This document shows, piece by piece, positions 1 through 6,399 of a DNA stretch of 8,133 nucleotides. Made by a program: the position numbers and the translations under genes. How positions within the stretch are numbered: the first letter of the stretch is position 1; the number at the start of each line of letters is the position of its first letter. The stretch comes from Actinomycetota bacterium. Lineage in GTDB: Bacteria; Acidobacteriota; Blastocatellia; Chloracidobacteriales; Chloracidobacteriaceae. The stretch spans positions 1-8,133 of the forward strand of contig JAAFHI010000106.1 in assembly GCA_013298335.1 (NCBI GenBank), in the 5' to 3' direction. The notes beneath the pieces are model-generated. The model was given only the letters and a program-made list of their open reading frames with translations, was not told where the DNA came from and did not search any database.

Positions 1-349
1 GTTCGGCGGCGTGGGCGACGAGGCGAAACATCAGGTTGACGCCGAGGCTGAAGTTCGGGCCGTGGACGATACCCAGTCCGGCGGCGAGCGTTTGCTGGCG
101 GACGGCCTCGCGGCGGTCGTTCCAGCCGGTCGTCCCGATGACGAGGGGAAGCCGGAATTCCTGCGCGAGGGCGAGGTGGGCGTCGAGGGCGTCAGCGTGG
201 GAAAAATCAATCGCGACGTCGGCGAGACCGGGGTTTCCCGAGACGGAGTTCCGGCGCGTGACCGCCGCAACAATGCGGTGGCCGTTTCGTTCGGCGCTGG
301 CGCGTACTGCCGAGCCCATTTTTCCGTCGCCAAAGAGTGCGATATTCAT
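1..349 (-). CDS. dapB: 4-hydroxy-tetrahydrodipicolinate reductase (DapB), N-terminal part, cut by window edge
   Basis: This cytosolic enzyme reduces hydroxy-tetrahydrodipicolinate with NAD(P)H in the diaminopimelate/lysine pathway, which feeds peptidoglycan and protein synthesis. The 116 residues visible start MNIALFGDGKMGSAV, with the Rossmann nucleotide loop GDGKMG at residues 7-12. VAIDFSHADAL follows at about 45-55, then the family signature VIGTTGW (70-76), and GPNFSLGVNLMF (97-108), which begins the catalytic/tetramerisation half. The short N-terminus resembles the compact DapB form of Bacteroidetes-like lineages. The ATG at 349 is chosen because the protein begins directly with the first beta strand; no strong Shine-Dalgarno site precedes it. 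The rest of the gene, with the catalytic His/Lys region, lies left of the window. It follows the histidine kinase gene by 142 bp and has its own candidate promoter, so it need not be part of the signalling operon. Confidence 0.92.
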   Translation of the reverse strand, partial: MNIALFGDGKMGSAVRASAERNGHRIVAAVTRRNSVSGNPGLADVAIDFSHADALDAHLALAQEFRLPLVIGTTGWNDRREAVRQQTLAAGLGIVHGPNFSLGVNLMFRLVAHAAE

Positions 350-418
350 CGGAGCCGTCGTTTTCCGGTGGAAAGTGACCGACAACCGATTGAGGTGACG
401 GGCCGTCGAGCGGGCCGC

Positions 419-448
419 ACCTTAGCAAGCATCCGTTCGGGATGTCAA
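419..448 (-). promoter_or_regulatory. Candidate sigma70-type promoter of dapB
   Basis: On the minus strand a perfect TTGACA (-35, bases 448-443) is followed after 18 bp by TAAGGT (424-419), a weak -10 that keeps the first T, the A and the last T of the consensus. Transcription would start near base 411, giving a leader of roughly 60 nt before the dapB ATG at 349. The position between a kinase stop codon and a housekeeping gene fits a separate promoter. The -35 is convincing; the -10 is not strong. Confidence 0.5.
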
Positions 449-476
449 TATAACGGACAAAATTAAAATATAACGG
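447..476 (-). repeat. Tandem 10-bp direct repeats next to the dapB -35 box
   Basis: The minus strand carries CCGTTATATT at 476-467 and again at 456-447. The copies are identical and start exactly 20 bp apart, about two helical turns. The second copy runs into the TTGACA box, sharing two bases with it. The stretch is strikingly AT-rich for this genome. This geometry is what a dimeric or tandemly bound regulator touching RNA polymerase would use, so I read it as a possible operator; the regulator is unknown. Confidence 0.45.
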
Positions 477-491
477 CGAAACGAGCTCTGT

Positions 492-2369
492 TCAGTCGGG
501 GAGGATGAGGTCGAATTCCGCGGTGAGCCAGGTTGTGACGGAGGCGAATTCGGCGCGGATTTCCAAAAAGAGCCTGGGGAGGCCGGTCAGGTCGGGGCTT
601 CCGGCCAGTATTTCGAGCTGGCTGCTGAGGGCGGCGAGGCGGGTGGCTCCGATATTGGCGCTGCTGCCTTTCAGATAGTGCCCGATGGAGCGCAGGCGGC
701 CCGGATCGGGCTGGCCGATGGTCTTTTCGAGTTCGCGCAGGTGCTGGCGGGTGTCGGTGAGGTAGGCGGTGACGATTTCCCGCAGAATTGAAATGTCTTC
801 CGGGCCGAAGGCGTTGAGGAGGACCGAATGGCGGCGGTTGACGGGCAGTTGCGTGGCCGGCGCGCCGTCCTGGCCGATTTCGACGTGGGGAAGCGTGAAC
901 CGGAAACTTGATCCCTTTCCCGGTTCGCTGACGGCGCTCATGCCGCCGCCCATCAGTTCGGCCAGTTGTTTGCAGATGGCGAGGCCGATGCCGATGCCGC
1001 CGTGGCGTCGGCGGGTCGAGCCGTCGGCCTGGGTAAAGGGAATGAACAGTTTCGGAACGAGATTGGGTGGAATCCCGATGCCGGTGTCGGAAACTTCGAA
1101 CAGCATGCCGCATTCCTCCTCGTCCGGTCGGACGCGGAGGATGATTTCCCCCTGTTCGGTGAATTTGAGGGCATTTCCGATGAGGTGGCCGAGAATCTGG
1201 CGAATGCGGGCGGCGTCGCCGATCAGTTGGCGCGGGACTTCGCCGTAGACCACGTTGGCGAAGGTGATTCCCCGTGCCGCAATGCGGGGGGCGTGACGCT
1301 GGACGACCTCGGTGATGAGTCCGCGGACGTCGAACGGTGAAAATTCGACCGTGACGCGGCCCGTGTCGAGGCGCGAAAAGTCGAGCAGGTCGTCAATCAG
1401 GGCCAGAAGGGATTCCGACGATTCCTGAACGATGGTGAGGAAGCGCGTCTGCTCTTCATTGAGCGCGGTTTCGCCGAGGAGGGCGGTCATTCCGATGATG
1501 CCGTTGAGCGGCGTGCGGAGTTCGTGGCTGAGGTTGGCCAGAAATTCGCTCTTGGTCCGGGCGGCTTCGAGGGCGGCGTCGCGGGCTGCGGCCTGCTGTG
1601 TCAGGAGGCGGCGGTGCTGGGTGATGTCGCGCCCAATGCACTGGATCGATTCGATGCGTCCGTTGGCGACCAGCAGGCGAAATCCGATTTCGAGCGGGAT
1701 GCGGAGTCCGGAACGGGTGAGGATGTCGATTTCGACGATCGGGCGGCCATTGTCCGGCGGCGCTTCTCCGCTCAGCCAGCGAATGACCTTGGAGAGTCCG
1801 TCGTCGTCGAGAAATTCGAAGATGCTGCCGCCGATGAGGTCGTCCATCGGGACGCCGAGCAGTCGGGCGCAGGCCCGGTTGACCGAGGTGAAGGTCCCGT
1901 CTCCGGTGAAGGTGAACAGGCAGTCGGTGGCTTTCTGGTAGAGGTCGCGGTAGCGCTCCTCGCTCGCCCGCAGCGCTTCCTCGGCGGCGCGGCGTTCGCC
2001 GATGGGGCGGGAACTCAGCACGAGGCCGCCGATGGCGGGATCGTTGAAGGCGTTGGTCGCCACGGTTTCGAGCCAGAGCCAGCTTCCATCGGCGTGGCGC
2101 AGGCGGTGTTCAAAGGAAATCGGGAAGTCGTTCTGTTCGCCGACGGCTTCCAGATTAAAGATGATTTCGGCGGTTTCTTCCGGATGGAGCCATTCGGCGA
2201 AGTCGTGGCCGATGACCTCGGAAGAGCCGGTAATGTTCCGGAATGAAGGATTTACAAAGGCGATGCGCCCGGGCGGAGCGATGATCGCAAGCATGTCCGA
2301 GGCGCATCCGATGAGCGCCTGAAACAATGGGTCGGGCGGAAGTGCAGCCGACGCGGGCGTTTGGGTCAC
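492..2369 (-). CDS. Soluble PAS-PAS sensor histidine kinase with C-terminal HPt domain
   Basis: A 625-residue cytosolic kinase with no membrane segment or signal peptide. Order of domains: PAS 1 (about 14-128, with its PAC part around GSWLWLETV), PAS 2 (about 136-252), a short signalling helix, HisKA (about 273-340) with the H-box [10 protein letters not shown] and phospho-acceptor His282, and HATPase_c (about 384-495). The ATPase part has N399 in the N-box, G1 DTGIGI (428-433), F-box LFIPFTQ (441-447) and G2 GGIGIGLAI (457-465). An HPt domain follows at about 515-615, with [12 protein letters not shown] and phospho-acceptor His564. The usual receiver domain between ATPase and HPt is absent, as the linker is only about 20 residues. 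The N-box has His395 where Asn is common. The start is GTG in a GTGA overlap with the stop of the preceding gene, which implies translational coupling. It is the last gene of the GTPase operon and a likely output for its PAS-like neighbours. Phosphorylation target not visible in this window. Confidence 0.93.
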   Translation of the reverse strand: MTQTPASAALPPDPLFQALIGCASDMLAIIAPPGRIAFVNPSFRNITGSSEVIGHDFAEWLHPEETAEIIFNLEAVGEQNDFPISFEHRLRHADGSWLWLETVATNAFNDPAIGGLVLSSRPIGERRAAEEALRASEERYRDLYQKATDCLFTFTGDGTFTSVNRACARLLGVPMDDLIGGSIFEFLDDDGLSKVIRWLSGEAPPDNGRPIVEIDILTRSGLRIPLEIGFRLLVANGRIESIQCIGRDITQHRRLLTQQAAARDAALEAARTKSEFLANLSHELRTPLNGIIGMTALLGETALNEEQTRFLTIVQESSESLLALIDDLLDFSRLDTGRVTVEFSPFDVRGLITEVVQRHAPRIAARGITFANVVYGEVPRQLIGDAARIRQILGHLIGNALKFTEQGEIILRVRPDEEECGMLFEVSDTGIGIPPNLVPKLFIPFTQADGSTRRRHGGIGIGLAICKQLAELMGGGMSAVSEPGKGSSFRFTLPHVEIGQDGAPATQLPVNRRHSVLLNAFGPEDISILREIVTAYLTDTRQHLRELEKTIGQPDPGRLRSIGHYLKGSSANIGATRLAALSSQLEILAGSPDLTGLPRLFLEIRAEFASVTTWLTAEFDLILPD

Positions 2370-2818
2370 GGGCGGGGGAGTCCTTCGGGAGGTGTCGGGG
2401 GCCGCTCCTGACGCAGGCGGGCCTCGCGACCCGTCTGGATGATCTGCTGTTTCTCTTTGTACATGGTTCGGGCGGACTGGATGACCATGAGGTTGTGTCC
2501 GGCCACCCGGAGGGCGAAGGCTTCAAGCGGATGCTCGACGCCGTCCTGATCGGTTTCGGTCCAGATTCCCGAGGTCAGCCGACCGGCCCCGGAGGGAACA
2601 AGCTGCCAGAAGCCCTCGGCTTCGGGGAGAAAATGCCCAAGAAACGGGACGTGCTGAGCCAGTTGTGAGTATGAAACCAGGTCGCCGAGAAATGGAAATG
2701 CCCGTCCCGCCCATTCCGGAGGGAAACCAATGACGCGCAACTGACCGGTTTCAATCCGTTCGAGAACCAGAAAATTCAGCGCGGCGAGCAGGTCGGCCAG
2801 ATATGTCGGTTCAGCCAT
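2366..2818 (-). CDS. Small PAS-like sensor protein with C-terminal signalling helix
   Basis: A 150-residue soluble protein starting MAEPTYLADLLAALNFLVLE. I place the start at ATG 2818 because a perfect AGGAGG lies 9 nt upstream (2833-2828); an in-frame start 12 codons earlier would fall inside the previous gene and lacks this site. The sequence runs as an alpha/beta domain (about 5-117) with FPPEWAGR (32-39), VPFLGHFLPEAEGFW (57-71) and SGIWTETDQDG (83-93). A charged amphipathic helix follows (about 118-138) and then a proline-rich tail. From memory, similar domains occur at the N-terminus of some bacterial histidine kinases; here the domain stands alone and its stop overlaps the kinase start by 4 bp. 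I infer a ligand- or partner-sensing input to that kinase. Ligand unknown; the PAS-like fold is inferred from pattern, not proven. Confidence 0.8.
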   Translation of the reverse strand: MAEPTYLADLLAALNFLVLERIETGQLRVIGFPPEWAGRAFPFLGDLVSYSQLAQHVPFLGHFLPEAEGFWQLVPSGAGRLTSGIWTETDQDGVEHPLEAFALRVAGHNLMVIQSARTMYKEKQQIIQTGREARLRQERPPTPPEGLPRP

Positions 2819-2822
2819 GGCG

Positions 2823-3239
2823 TTACGCCTCCTCGGCGGGTCGGTTGGCGGCACGGTTCTGGCGTTCGAGCTTCAGCCGCAGATCGTTCCGGTGCTGTTG
2901 CACCGACCGGAATTGCGCGACCTCGCCCGACGTGTCGAGCAGCAGAACCCAGTTCTGGTCCGAGCGGTTGAAAATATGAATGTCGGCGAAAACGCCCGGC
3001 AGCATTTCGACCTTGGGAAAACTGACCGGTTCCTCGCCGATGGGAAATACGCCGGTGAGAAAGAGCAGGTCGTCGGCGGTGGATTCAGCCGGGGAGATGT
3101 CCTGCAAACCGTAAAAGGGGAGATTTCCGCCCTGCATCACGATTCCGCCCTCGTCGTCGATGACGAAATAGGCCGGGGCGCGATGGACGGAAGTCAATTC
3201 CAGCACGTACTCGCAAAACTGTAACGGAAGGTCACGCAC
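2823..3239 (-). CDS. Small PAS-like protein, partner of the Ras-like GTPase
   Basis: A 138-residue soluble protein. The GTG start at 3239 is preceded by GGAGAAG (3253-3247) at 7 nt spacing and overlaps the GTPase stop by 8 bp; longer in-frame readings run over the GTPase gene and have no domain sense. Residues 18-103 look like one PAS-type sensor fold: APAYFVIDDEGGIVMQGGN (21-39), a middle stretch with TGVFPIGEEP (62-71), the strand pair VFADIHIF (83-90) and NWVLLLDTSGEVA (96-108). A charged helix (about 104-130, QQHRNDLRLKLERQ) follows, like the signalling helix that usually joins PAS to an output domain, but none is attached. I recall similar sequences next to cyclases and kinases in other bacteria; I cannot verify this here. 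Its place between the GTPase and the other PAS-like gene suggests it reads or relays the GTPase state. That role is inference. Confidence 0.8.
   Translation of the reverse strand: MRDLPLQFCEYVLELTSVHRAPAYFVIDDEGGIVMQGGNLPFYGLQDISPAESTADDLLFLTGVFPIGEEPVSFPKVEMLPGVFADIHIFNRSDQNWVLLLDTSGEVAQFRSVQQHRNDLRLKLERQNRAANRPAEEA
2828..2833 (-). promoter_or_regulatory. Shine-Dalgarno site deciding the start of the 150-residue PAS-like gene
   Basis: AGGAGG, fully complementary to the 16S rRNA tail, sits 9 nt before ATG 2818 and inside the last codons of the upstream gene (stop at 2825-2823). It selects this ATG over the earlier in-frame start at 2854. Confidence 0.8.
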
Positions 3240-3729
3240 GACTGATCTTCTCCACCAGCAGTTGAAAGGCTTCCTCGACGCCTTCTCCGGTTTTGGCGCT
3301 GCCCCGAATGAAACTCCAGCCCTGCGCGGCGAGTTGTGAAACCCGCCCCTCGTCGATTTCCCACTCCTGGGTGAGGTCGGATTTGTTGAGGACCACCACG
3401 AAGGGCAGCACCCCGACGGCTTCCTCGACATTCCTGTTGAGGCCGATGGCCGTATCGAGCGTGGCGGCGCGGGTGCCGTCCACCACGAGAATGTAGCCGG
3501 AGGACCCCCGAAGATACGACATGCGGACTTTCTGGAAATCGTCCTCGCCGTATAAGTCCCACAGAATCAGGTTGATGTCGCCGTTTTCACCGGCCACGAC
3601 CTTCTTGTCGATCTTGACGCCGACCGTCGTGTGGTACTTCTCGGAAAAGATGCTCTTGACGAACCGGGCCACGAGGCTGGTTTTGCCGACCGCGAAGGCC
3701 CCGAGCATGCAGACTTTCTTTTGAATCAT
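3232..3729 (-). CDS. Ras/Rab-like small GTPase
   Basis: A 165-residue single-domain GTPase of the Ras superfamily. All G motifs are visible: P-loop GAFAVGKTS (10-18, Lys16), switch I Thr in HTTVG (33-37), G3 WDLYGED (57-63), G4 NKSD (115-118) and G5 GSAKTG (143-148). It differs from Ras/Rab in G3: where Ras has WDTAGQE, the residue matching the catalytic Gln is Glu62, so intrinsic hydrolysis may be slow or need a partner. There is no prenylation motif or membrane helix, so it is cytosolic. The start is ATG 3729, with GAGG (3739-3736) 6 nt upstream, rather than a TTG four codons earlier. It begins 12 bp after the stop of the OmpA-like membrane protein and overlaps the next gene. No separate MglB-type roadblock GAP is encoded in the window. 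I infer a molecular switch working with the membrane protein and the PAS-like proteins; the exact prokaryotic subfamily is not assigned. Confidence 0.93.
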   Translation of the reverse strand: MIQKKVCMLGAFAVGKTSLVARFVKSIFSEKYHTTVGVKIDKKVVAGENGDINLILWDLYGEDDFQKVRMSYLRGSSGYILVVDGTRAATLDTAIGLNRNVEEAVGVLPFVVVLNKSDLTQEWEIDEGRVSQLAAQGWSFIRGSAKTGEGVEEAFQLLVEKISRA

Positions 3730-3735
3730 ACGTTG

Positions 3736-3739
3736 CCTC
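3736..3739 (-). promoter_or_regulatory. Shine-Dalgarno site deciding the GTPase start
   Basis: GAGG lies 6 nt before ATG 3729, right after the stop codon of the upstream gene (3744-3742). It overlaps the alternative TTG at 3741-3739, so that TTG cannot use it and ATG 3729 is the better start. Confidence 0.6.
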
Positions 3740-3741
3740 AA

Positions 3742-5616
3742 TTACCGCTGAACTTGGGCGGCTTCCCCCACCGAAACGCGAAATGAAACGCTGCGTTGCG
3801 CCGGGGTTTCTCCCCCGGTCGCCGCGATGCCGAGACCGATGGCGCGGAAGGTGACGGCCCCGCCGGTCTGCGCCGCGAACAATTTCTGAAAATACTCGGC
3901 CCGTCGCTGACTGAGTTGACGGTTGTATTCGACGGAGCCGACCCCGTCGGCCTGTCCGAACACTTCGATGGAAACCGGCACGCCCGCGATTTTGGCCGTG
4001 TCGCGCAGCGTTTCGAGGAGTTTGACGAGCTTTTGGATCGCCTCGTCCTGCCCCGGCAGGGGTTCGACGGCGTTCAGCGCGAATCCCAGCCGAATCGCCT
4101 CGATTTCCCTGCCGGTCGCCTCGATGGCTTCCCGTTCGGAATCCTTCAGTCCGTCCGTCCGAATGCGCGTCACGCCCGGAACGGTCCGGGCCAGTGGTAC
4201 TGCCTGAGCGATCCAGCGGTGTGGCGCGTGGCCGGCCAGTTTCAGTTCGCCGTTGTCGAATTCGGTCGTGACGGTTGCCGGAGTTTCCAACATTCGCCGG
4301 GCGCGCGCAACCACCAGCTTCGGGGAGAGGGCGACGTAGGGCTCCCACCGCGTGTCGAGGCGGTCCGGCGCGATGCTGGCCGCGCGGGCGAGCGCGTCCG
4401 GGTCGGCGGCGTCGGGGTCGCGCAGTCCGGCGACGAGATAGCGTCCGCCGCGCCGTTCGTAGTCCGTCACGACAATGCCCGGCTCGGCCCGCAGGCGCGT
4501 CAGAAAATCATTCCACCGGCGACTTTCCCGCAGACTGAAAAACATCCAGGTTCCGAAAACGAGGACCAGTACGCCGATCAGACCGTAGGCGAGCCGGAGC
4601 ACCTTGTTGCCGCTTTGTTCGCCGGAACGACCCGCGCCATATTGCGCGTCGAGACACTCTTCGAGGATGGGCCGGCAATCTTCAAAGACGTCGGTATCGC
4701 CTTCAAAGTCGGTTAAATCCGTGCCTTTTTCCAGATGAATGCGTTCGAGCGCGTTCTGAAGCCGGTTGCTGACCTCGACGGGTGGCGCGCCGCGGACGAC
4801 CGCCGCGAGGATCGCCGCCGGTCCCTGCTCGATCCGGACGGTGTATTCGCCGACCTGCATCGTTTCCAGCATGTCGCCCTGATCGGTCGAAAACGAGTCC
4901 TTGACGAAGTCCTGCAACGCCGTGAGCATCCCGGAAATGAGGTCGGGATCGCGGATGTCCTCTTCCTTCGACGTCACATGGCACAAAAGCAACCCGGTTT
5001 CCTTGTGGACCAGAAACACCTGTTCGACCTGATAAATGAGGGTATGGGAAAGAACCACTTCGCCGAACGGTCGTCCGGTGGCCCGCGCTTCGAGCCGCCA
5101 TTTGAGGCCCTGCCAGGAAAAACTGTTTTCGAGTGTCGAGTTCAGCGACGAGACCATGCCCGCGAGGGCGGCGGCGATGGCCTTGCGGATGGCCGGTCCC
5201 ATAATCGGGAACAGGACGTCCACCAGAACTTTCGGATTGCGCCGGATCGAATCCCGGATGGCCTCCTCGACGACCGGGATGAGTGCCCGTTTGAAAAGGT
5301 CCTGCCGCGGGTCCTTCGCGGCCAATCCCTCGGCGATGCGCCGGCTGACGTCCTCGGCGAGTTCCGACGGATCGTCCATCCGGGTTTCGAGCCGGTTCAG
5401 CCGGTCGATTTCTCCGCCGAACATCAGGCCCCGGAGTTCGCCGAGTTCCGGCGGTTCCTGGCGCGATTCGCGTTCGACCCGGTCGATCACCTCGCGCAGC
5501 ACGGCGGAGGTTTCCGTTTCGTCGTTTTCGAGCAACCGGCGCAGTTCGTCCGTCTCCGCCGGAAACGGAAGGACTTCGTCACGCCCCGCGGGCGTCTGAT
5601 CGCGACGCTCTTTCAT
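3742..5616 (-). CDS. Single-pass membrane protein: cytosolic sensor-like region, BON-like segment, C-terminal OmpA peptidoglycan-binding domain
   Basis: 624 residues. There is no signal peptide; the first 335 residues are hydrophilic. Residues 20-180 are mostly helical and acidic. Residues 185-280 contain a compact alpha/beta pattern (QVFLVHKETGLLLCHVTSKEE, DPDLISGMLTALQDFVKDSF, then paired strands to about 275) that I read as roadblock/longin-like or a related sensor fold. A charged helix and acidic linker follow, then one membrane helix (about 339-361). Beyond it, 440-486 resembles a BON domain (DNGELKLAGHAP, TVPGVTRI), and 509-617 is an OmpA C-terminal domain. Asp557 and Arg572 are 15 residues apart, exactly as the two diaminopimelate-binding residues of OmpA, with NRQLSQRRAEY between and after. 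I infer N-in, C-out topology, although flanking charges (R363, R366, R367 after the helix) do not support it clearly. It precedes the GTPase by 12 bp and is its likely partner. ATG 5616 has no good Shine-Dalgarno site. Could be called 'OmpA family protein'. Confidence 0.9.
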   Translation of the reverse strand: MKERRDQTPAGRDEVLPFPAETDELRRLLENDETETSAVLREVIDRVERESRQEPPELGELRGLMFGGEIDRLNRLETRMDDPSELAEDVSRRIAEGLAAKDPRQDLFKRALIPVVEEAIRDSIRRNPKVLVDVLFPIMGPAIRKAIAAALAGMVSSLNSTLENSFSWQGLKWRLEARATGRPFGEVVLSHTLIYQVEQVFLVHKETGLLLCHVTSKEEDIRDPDLISGMLTALQDFVKDSFSTDQGDMLETMQVGEYTVRIEQGPAAILAAVVRGAPPVEVSNRLQNALERIHLEKGTDLTDFEGDTDVFEDCRPILEECLDAQYGAGRSGEQSGNKVLRLAYGLIGVLVLVFGTWMFFSLRESRRWNDFLTRLRAEPGIVVTDYERRGGRYLVAGLRDPDAADPDALARAASIAPDRLDTRWEPYVALSPKLVVARARRMLETPATVTTEFDNGELKLAGHAPHRWIAQAVPLARTVPGVTRIRTDGLKDSEREAIEATGREIEAIRLGFALNAVEPLPGQDEAIQKLVKLLETLRDTAKIAGVPVSIEVFGQADGVGSVEYNRQLSQRRAEYFQKLFAAQTGGAVTFRAIGLGIAATGGETPAQRSVSFRVSVGEAAQVQR

Positions 5617-5735
5617 GAGTCTCGGGAGTCTTGGGAGTCTGGAGCGTCTTGGGAGTCTGAAAAGAGGGTGTTGTAATGACGAAATTCCGTTTCGACTCTC
5701 AAGACCCCCGAGACTCCCCAGACTCCCAAGACTTT
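5617..5735. repeat. Intergenic cluster of GACTCCC-type short repeats forming a large inverted repeat
   Basis: The 119-bp gap between the coiled-coil gene and the OmpA-like gene is built from decamer-like units of the form GGGAGTCTYG. On the plus strand the left arm has AGTCTTGGGAGTCTGG at 5627-5642 and a 14-bp direct copy, GTCTTGGGAGTCTG, at 5646-5659. The right arm holds the perfect 16-bp reverse complement of the first copy, CCAGACTCCCAAGACT, at 5718-5733. More diverged units lie between 5694 and 5717. The central 35 bp (about 5660-5693) are unlike the arms. Transcribed from the minus strand, the arms could pair into a long stem ending just before ATG 5616, where no clear ribosome site is seen. 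It may be an attenuator, an RNA-processing site or simply a dispersed intergenic repeat. Confidence 0.8.
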
Positions 5736-6350
5736 TTAATTCTCTCCGCCGGGTAGTTTGAACTGATGGTTGAGCCGCATCGCGACTTCGGTGAAGAGCG
5801 AGGCGAGGGCCTGCCGGTCGGTTTTTTCGTTGCGGAGTTCCTTGACCGCCCGTTCCATCGCCGCCGCGAGGGCGTCGGCTTTCTGGCGGATTTCCTCCGA
5901 CAGTTCCTTCGACTGGCTGAGCATCTGTTCATGAAGATCGCGCTGGGTCTTGATGAGCGATTCGTCGAGCTGGTTGAGCTTCTTCTCGCTGTTCTTCATG
6001 AAGTCGCGGACTTCCTGCGTGCTTTCCTTTTCCGAGGTCAGCCGTTCGCCGCGTTCGGATTTGAGCCGTTCGTTGAGCGCGTCGATTTCGCGTTTGACGA
6101 ACGTTTCGAGGGAATCGCAGCGTTTGCGGACTTCGGCGCGGAGTTCGGCGGCCTCGGAGATGAATTTTTCCTCCATCTGGACGAACCGCTTCTCGTAATC
6201 GCGCATGTTCGAGCCGAAGAGGATGTCGCGGACCTTGTCGAGACTGCCCCCGCCGACGAGGTCCATCGCGAACTGCTGATTGCGGGCCGCCTCGTCGCCG
6301 TTGCCGGGCGTGTCGCCCTTCGGTTTTTTGCTTTCGGTGGATTGACTCAC
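5736..6350 (-). CDS. Coiled-coil protein of unknown function in the GTPase operon
   Basis: 204 residues, soluble, highly charged. The start is GTG 6350, with AAGGAG (6363-6358) 7 nt upstream; the frame stays open far to the right but that part overlaps the upstream gene and is compositionally unlike protein. The N-terminal 25 residues are low-complexity and polar. A short motif, SLDKVRDILFGSNMRDYEKRF (36-56), leads into a long helix (about 48-178) with heptad-like spacing of Leu/Ile/Met/Phe, rich in Glu, Lys and Arg, so a dimeric coiled coil is likely. The C-terminal DRQALASLFTEVAMRLNHQF (178-197) is a separate amphipathic helix. I recall similar proteins beside bacterial Ras-like GTPases, but assign no function. 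It could be a scaffold or effector joining the GTPase to the membrane protein. It is separated from the next gene by the repeat-rich spacer. Confidence 0.82.
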   Translation of the reverse strand: MSQSTESKKPKGDTPGNGDEAARNQQFAMDLVGGGSLDKVRDILFGSNMRDYEKRFVQMEEKFISEAAELRAEVRKRCDSLETFVKREIDALNERLKSERGERLTSEKESTQEVRDFMKNSEKKLNQLDESLIKTQRDLHEQMLSQSKELSEEIRQKADALAAAMERAVKELRNEKTDRQALASLFTEVAMRLNHQFKLPGGEN

Positions 6351-6357
6351 GGAGATG

Positions 6358-6363
6358 CTCCTT
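6358..6363 (-). promoter_or_regulatory. Shine-Dalgarno site deciding the GTG start of the coiled-coil gene
   Basis: AAGGAG stands 7 nt upstream of GTG 6350 in the 49-bp gap after the preceding gene's stop (6402-6400). No ATG in frame has a comparable site, which supports the GTG. Confidence 0.7.
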
Positions 6364-6399
6364 CGCGATGGTGTGATGTGGATGGATGAACGAGGGGTC

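Noticed and set aside
350..491. Terminator after the histidine kinase gene
   Set aside because: Only a 6-bp dyad (TCCGTT/AACGGA) with a 14-nt loop is present and no T-tract follows it, so I do not call one.
492..1000. Receiver domain between the kinase core and HPt
   Set aside because: The linker of about 20 residues is too short and holds no DD / D / K receiver pattern.
3240..3431. Longer start for the 138-residue PAS-like protein
   Set aside because: The added residues are a shadow of the GTPase gene (Trp-, Arg- and Pro-rich); GTG 3239 has GGAGAAG at proper spacing.
4735..5676. Long open frame on the plus strand (about 313 codons) opposite the OmpA-like gene, and similar ones at 3796-4716 and 1524-2246
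   Set aside because: They mirror the codon pattern of GC-rich minus-strand genes, show no domain motifs, and the minus-strand frames carry clear protein families.
5617..5735. CRISPR array
   Set aside because: Units are about 10 bp, imperfect, in both orientations and without equal-length unique spacers.
5694..5735. Simple rho-independent terminator after the coiled-coil gene
   Set aside because: The pairing arms are far apart (75-nt loop), and no T-run follows the stem in the direction of transcription.
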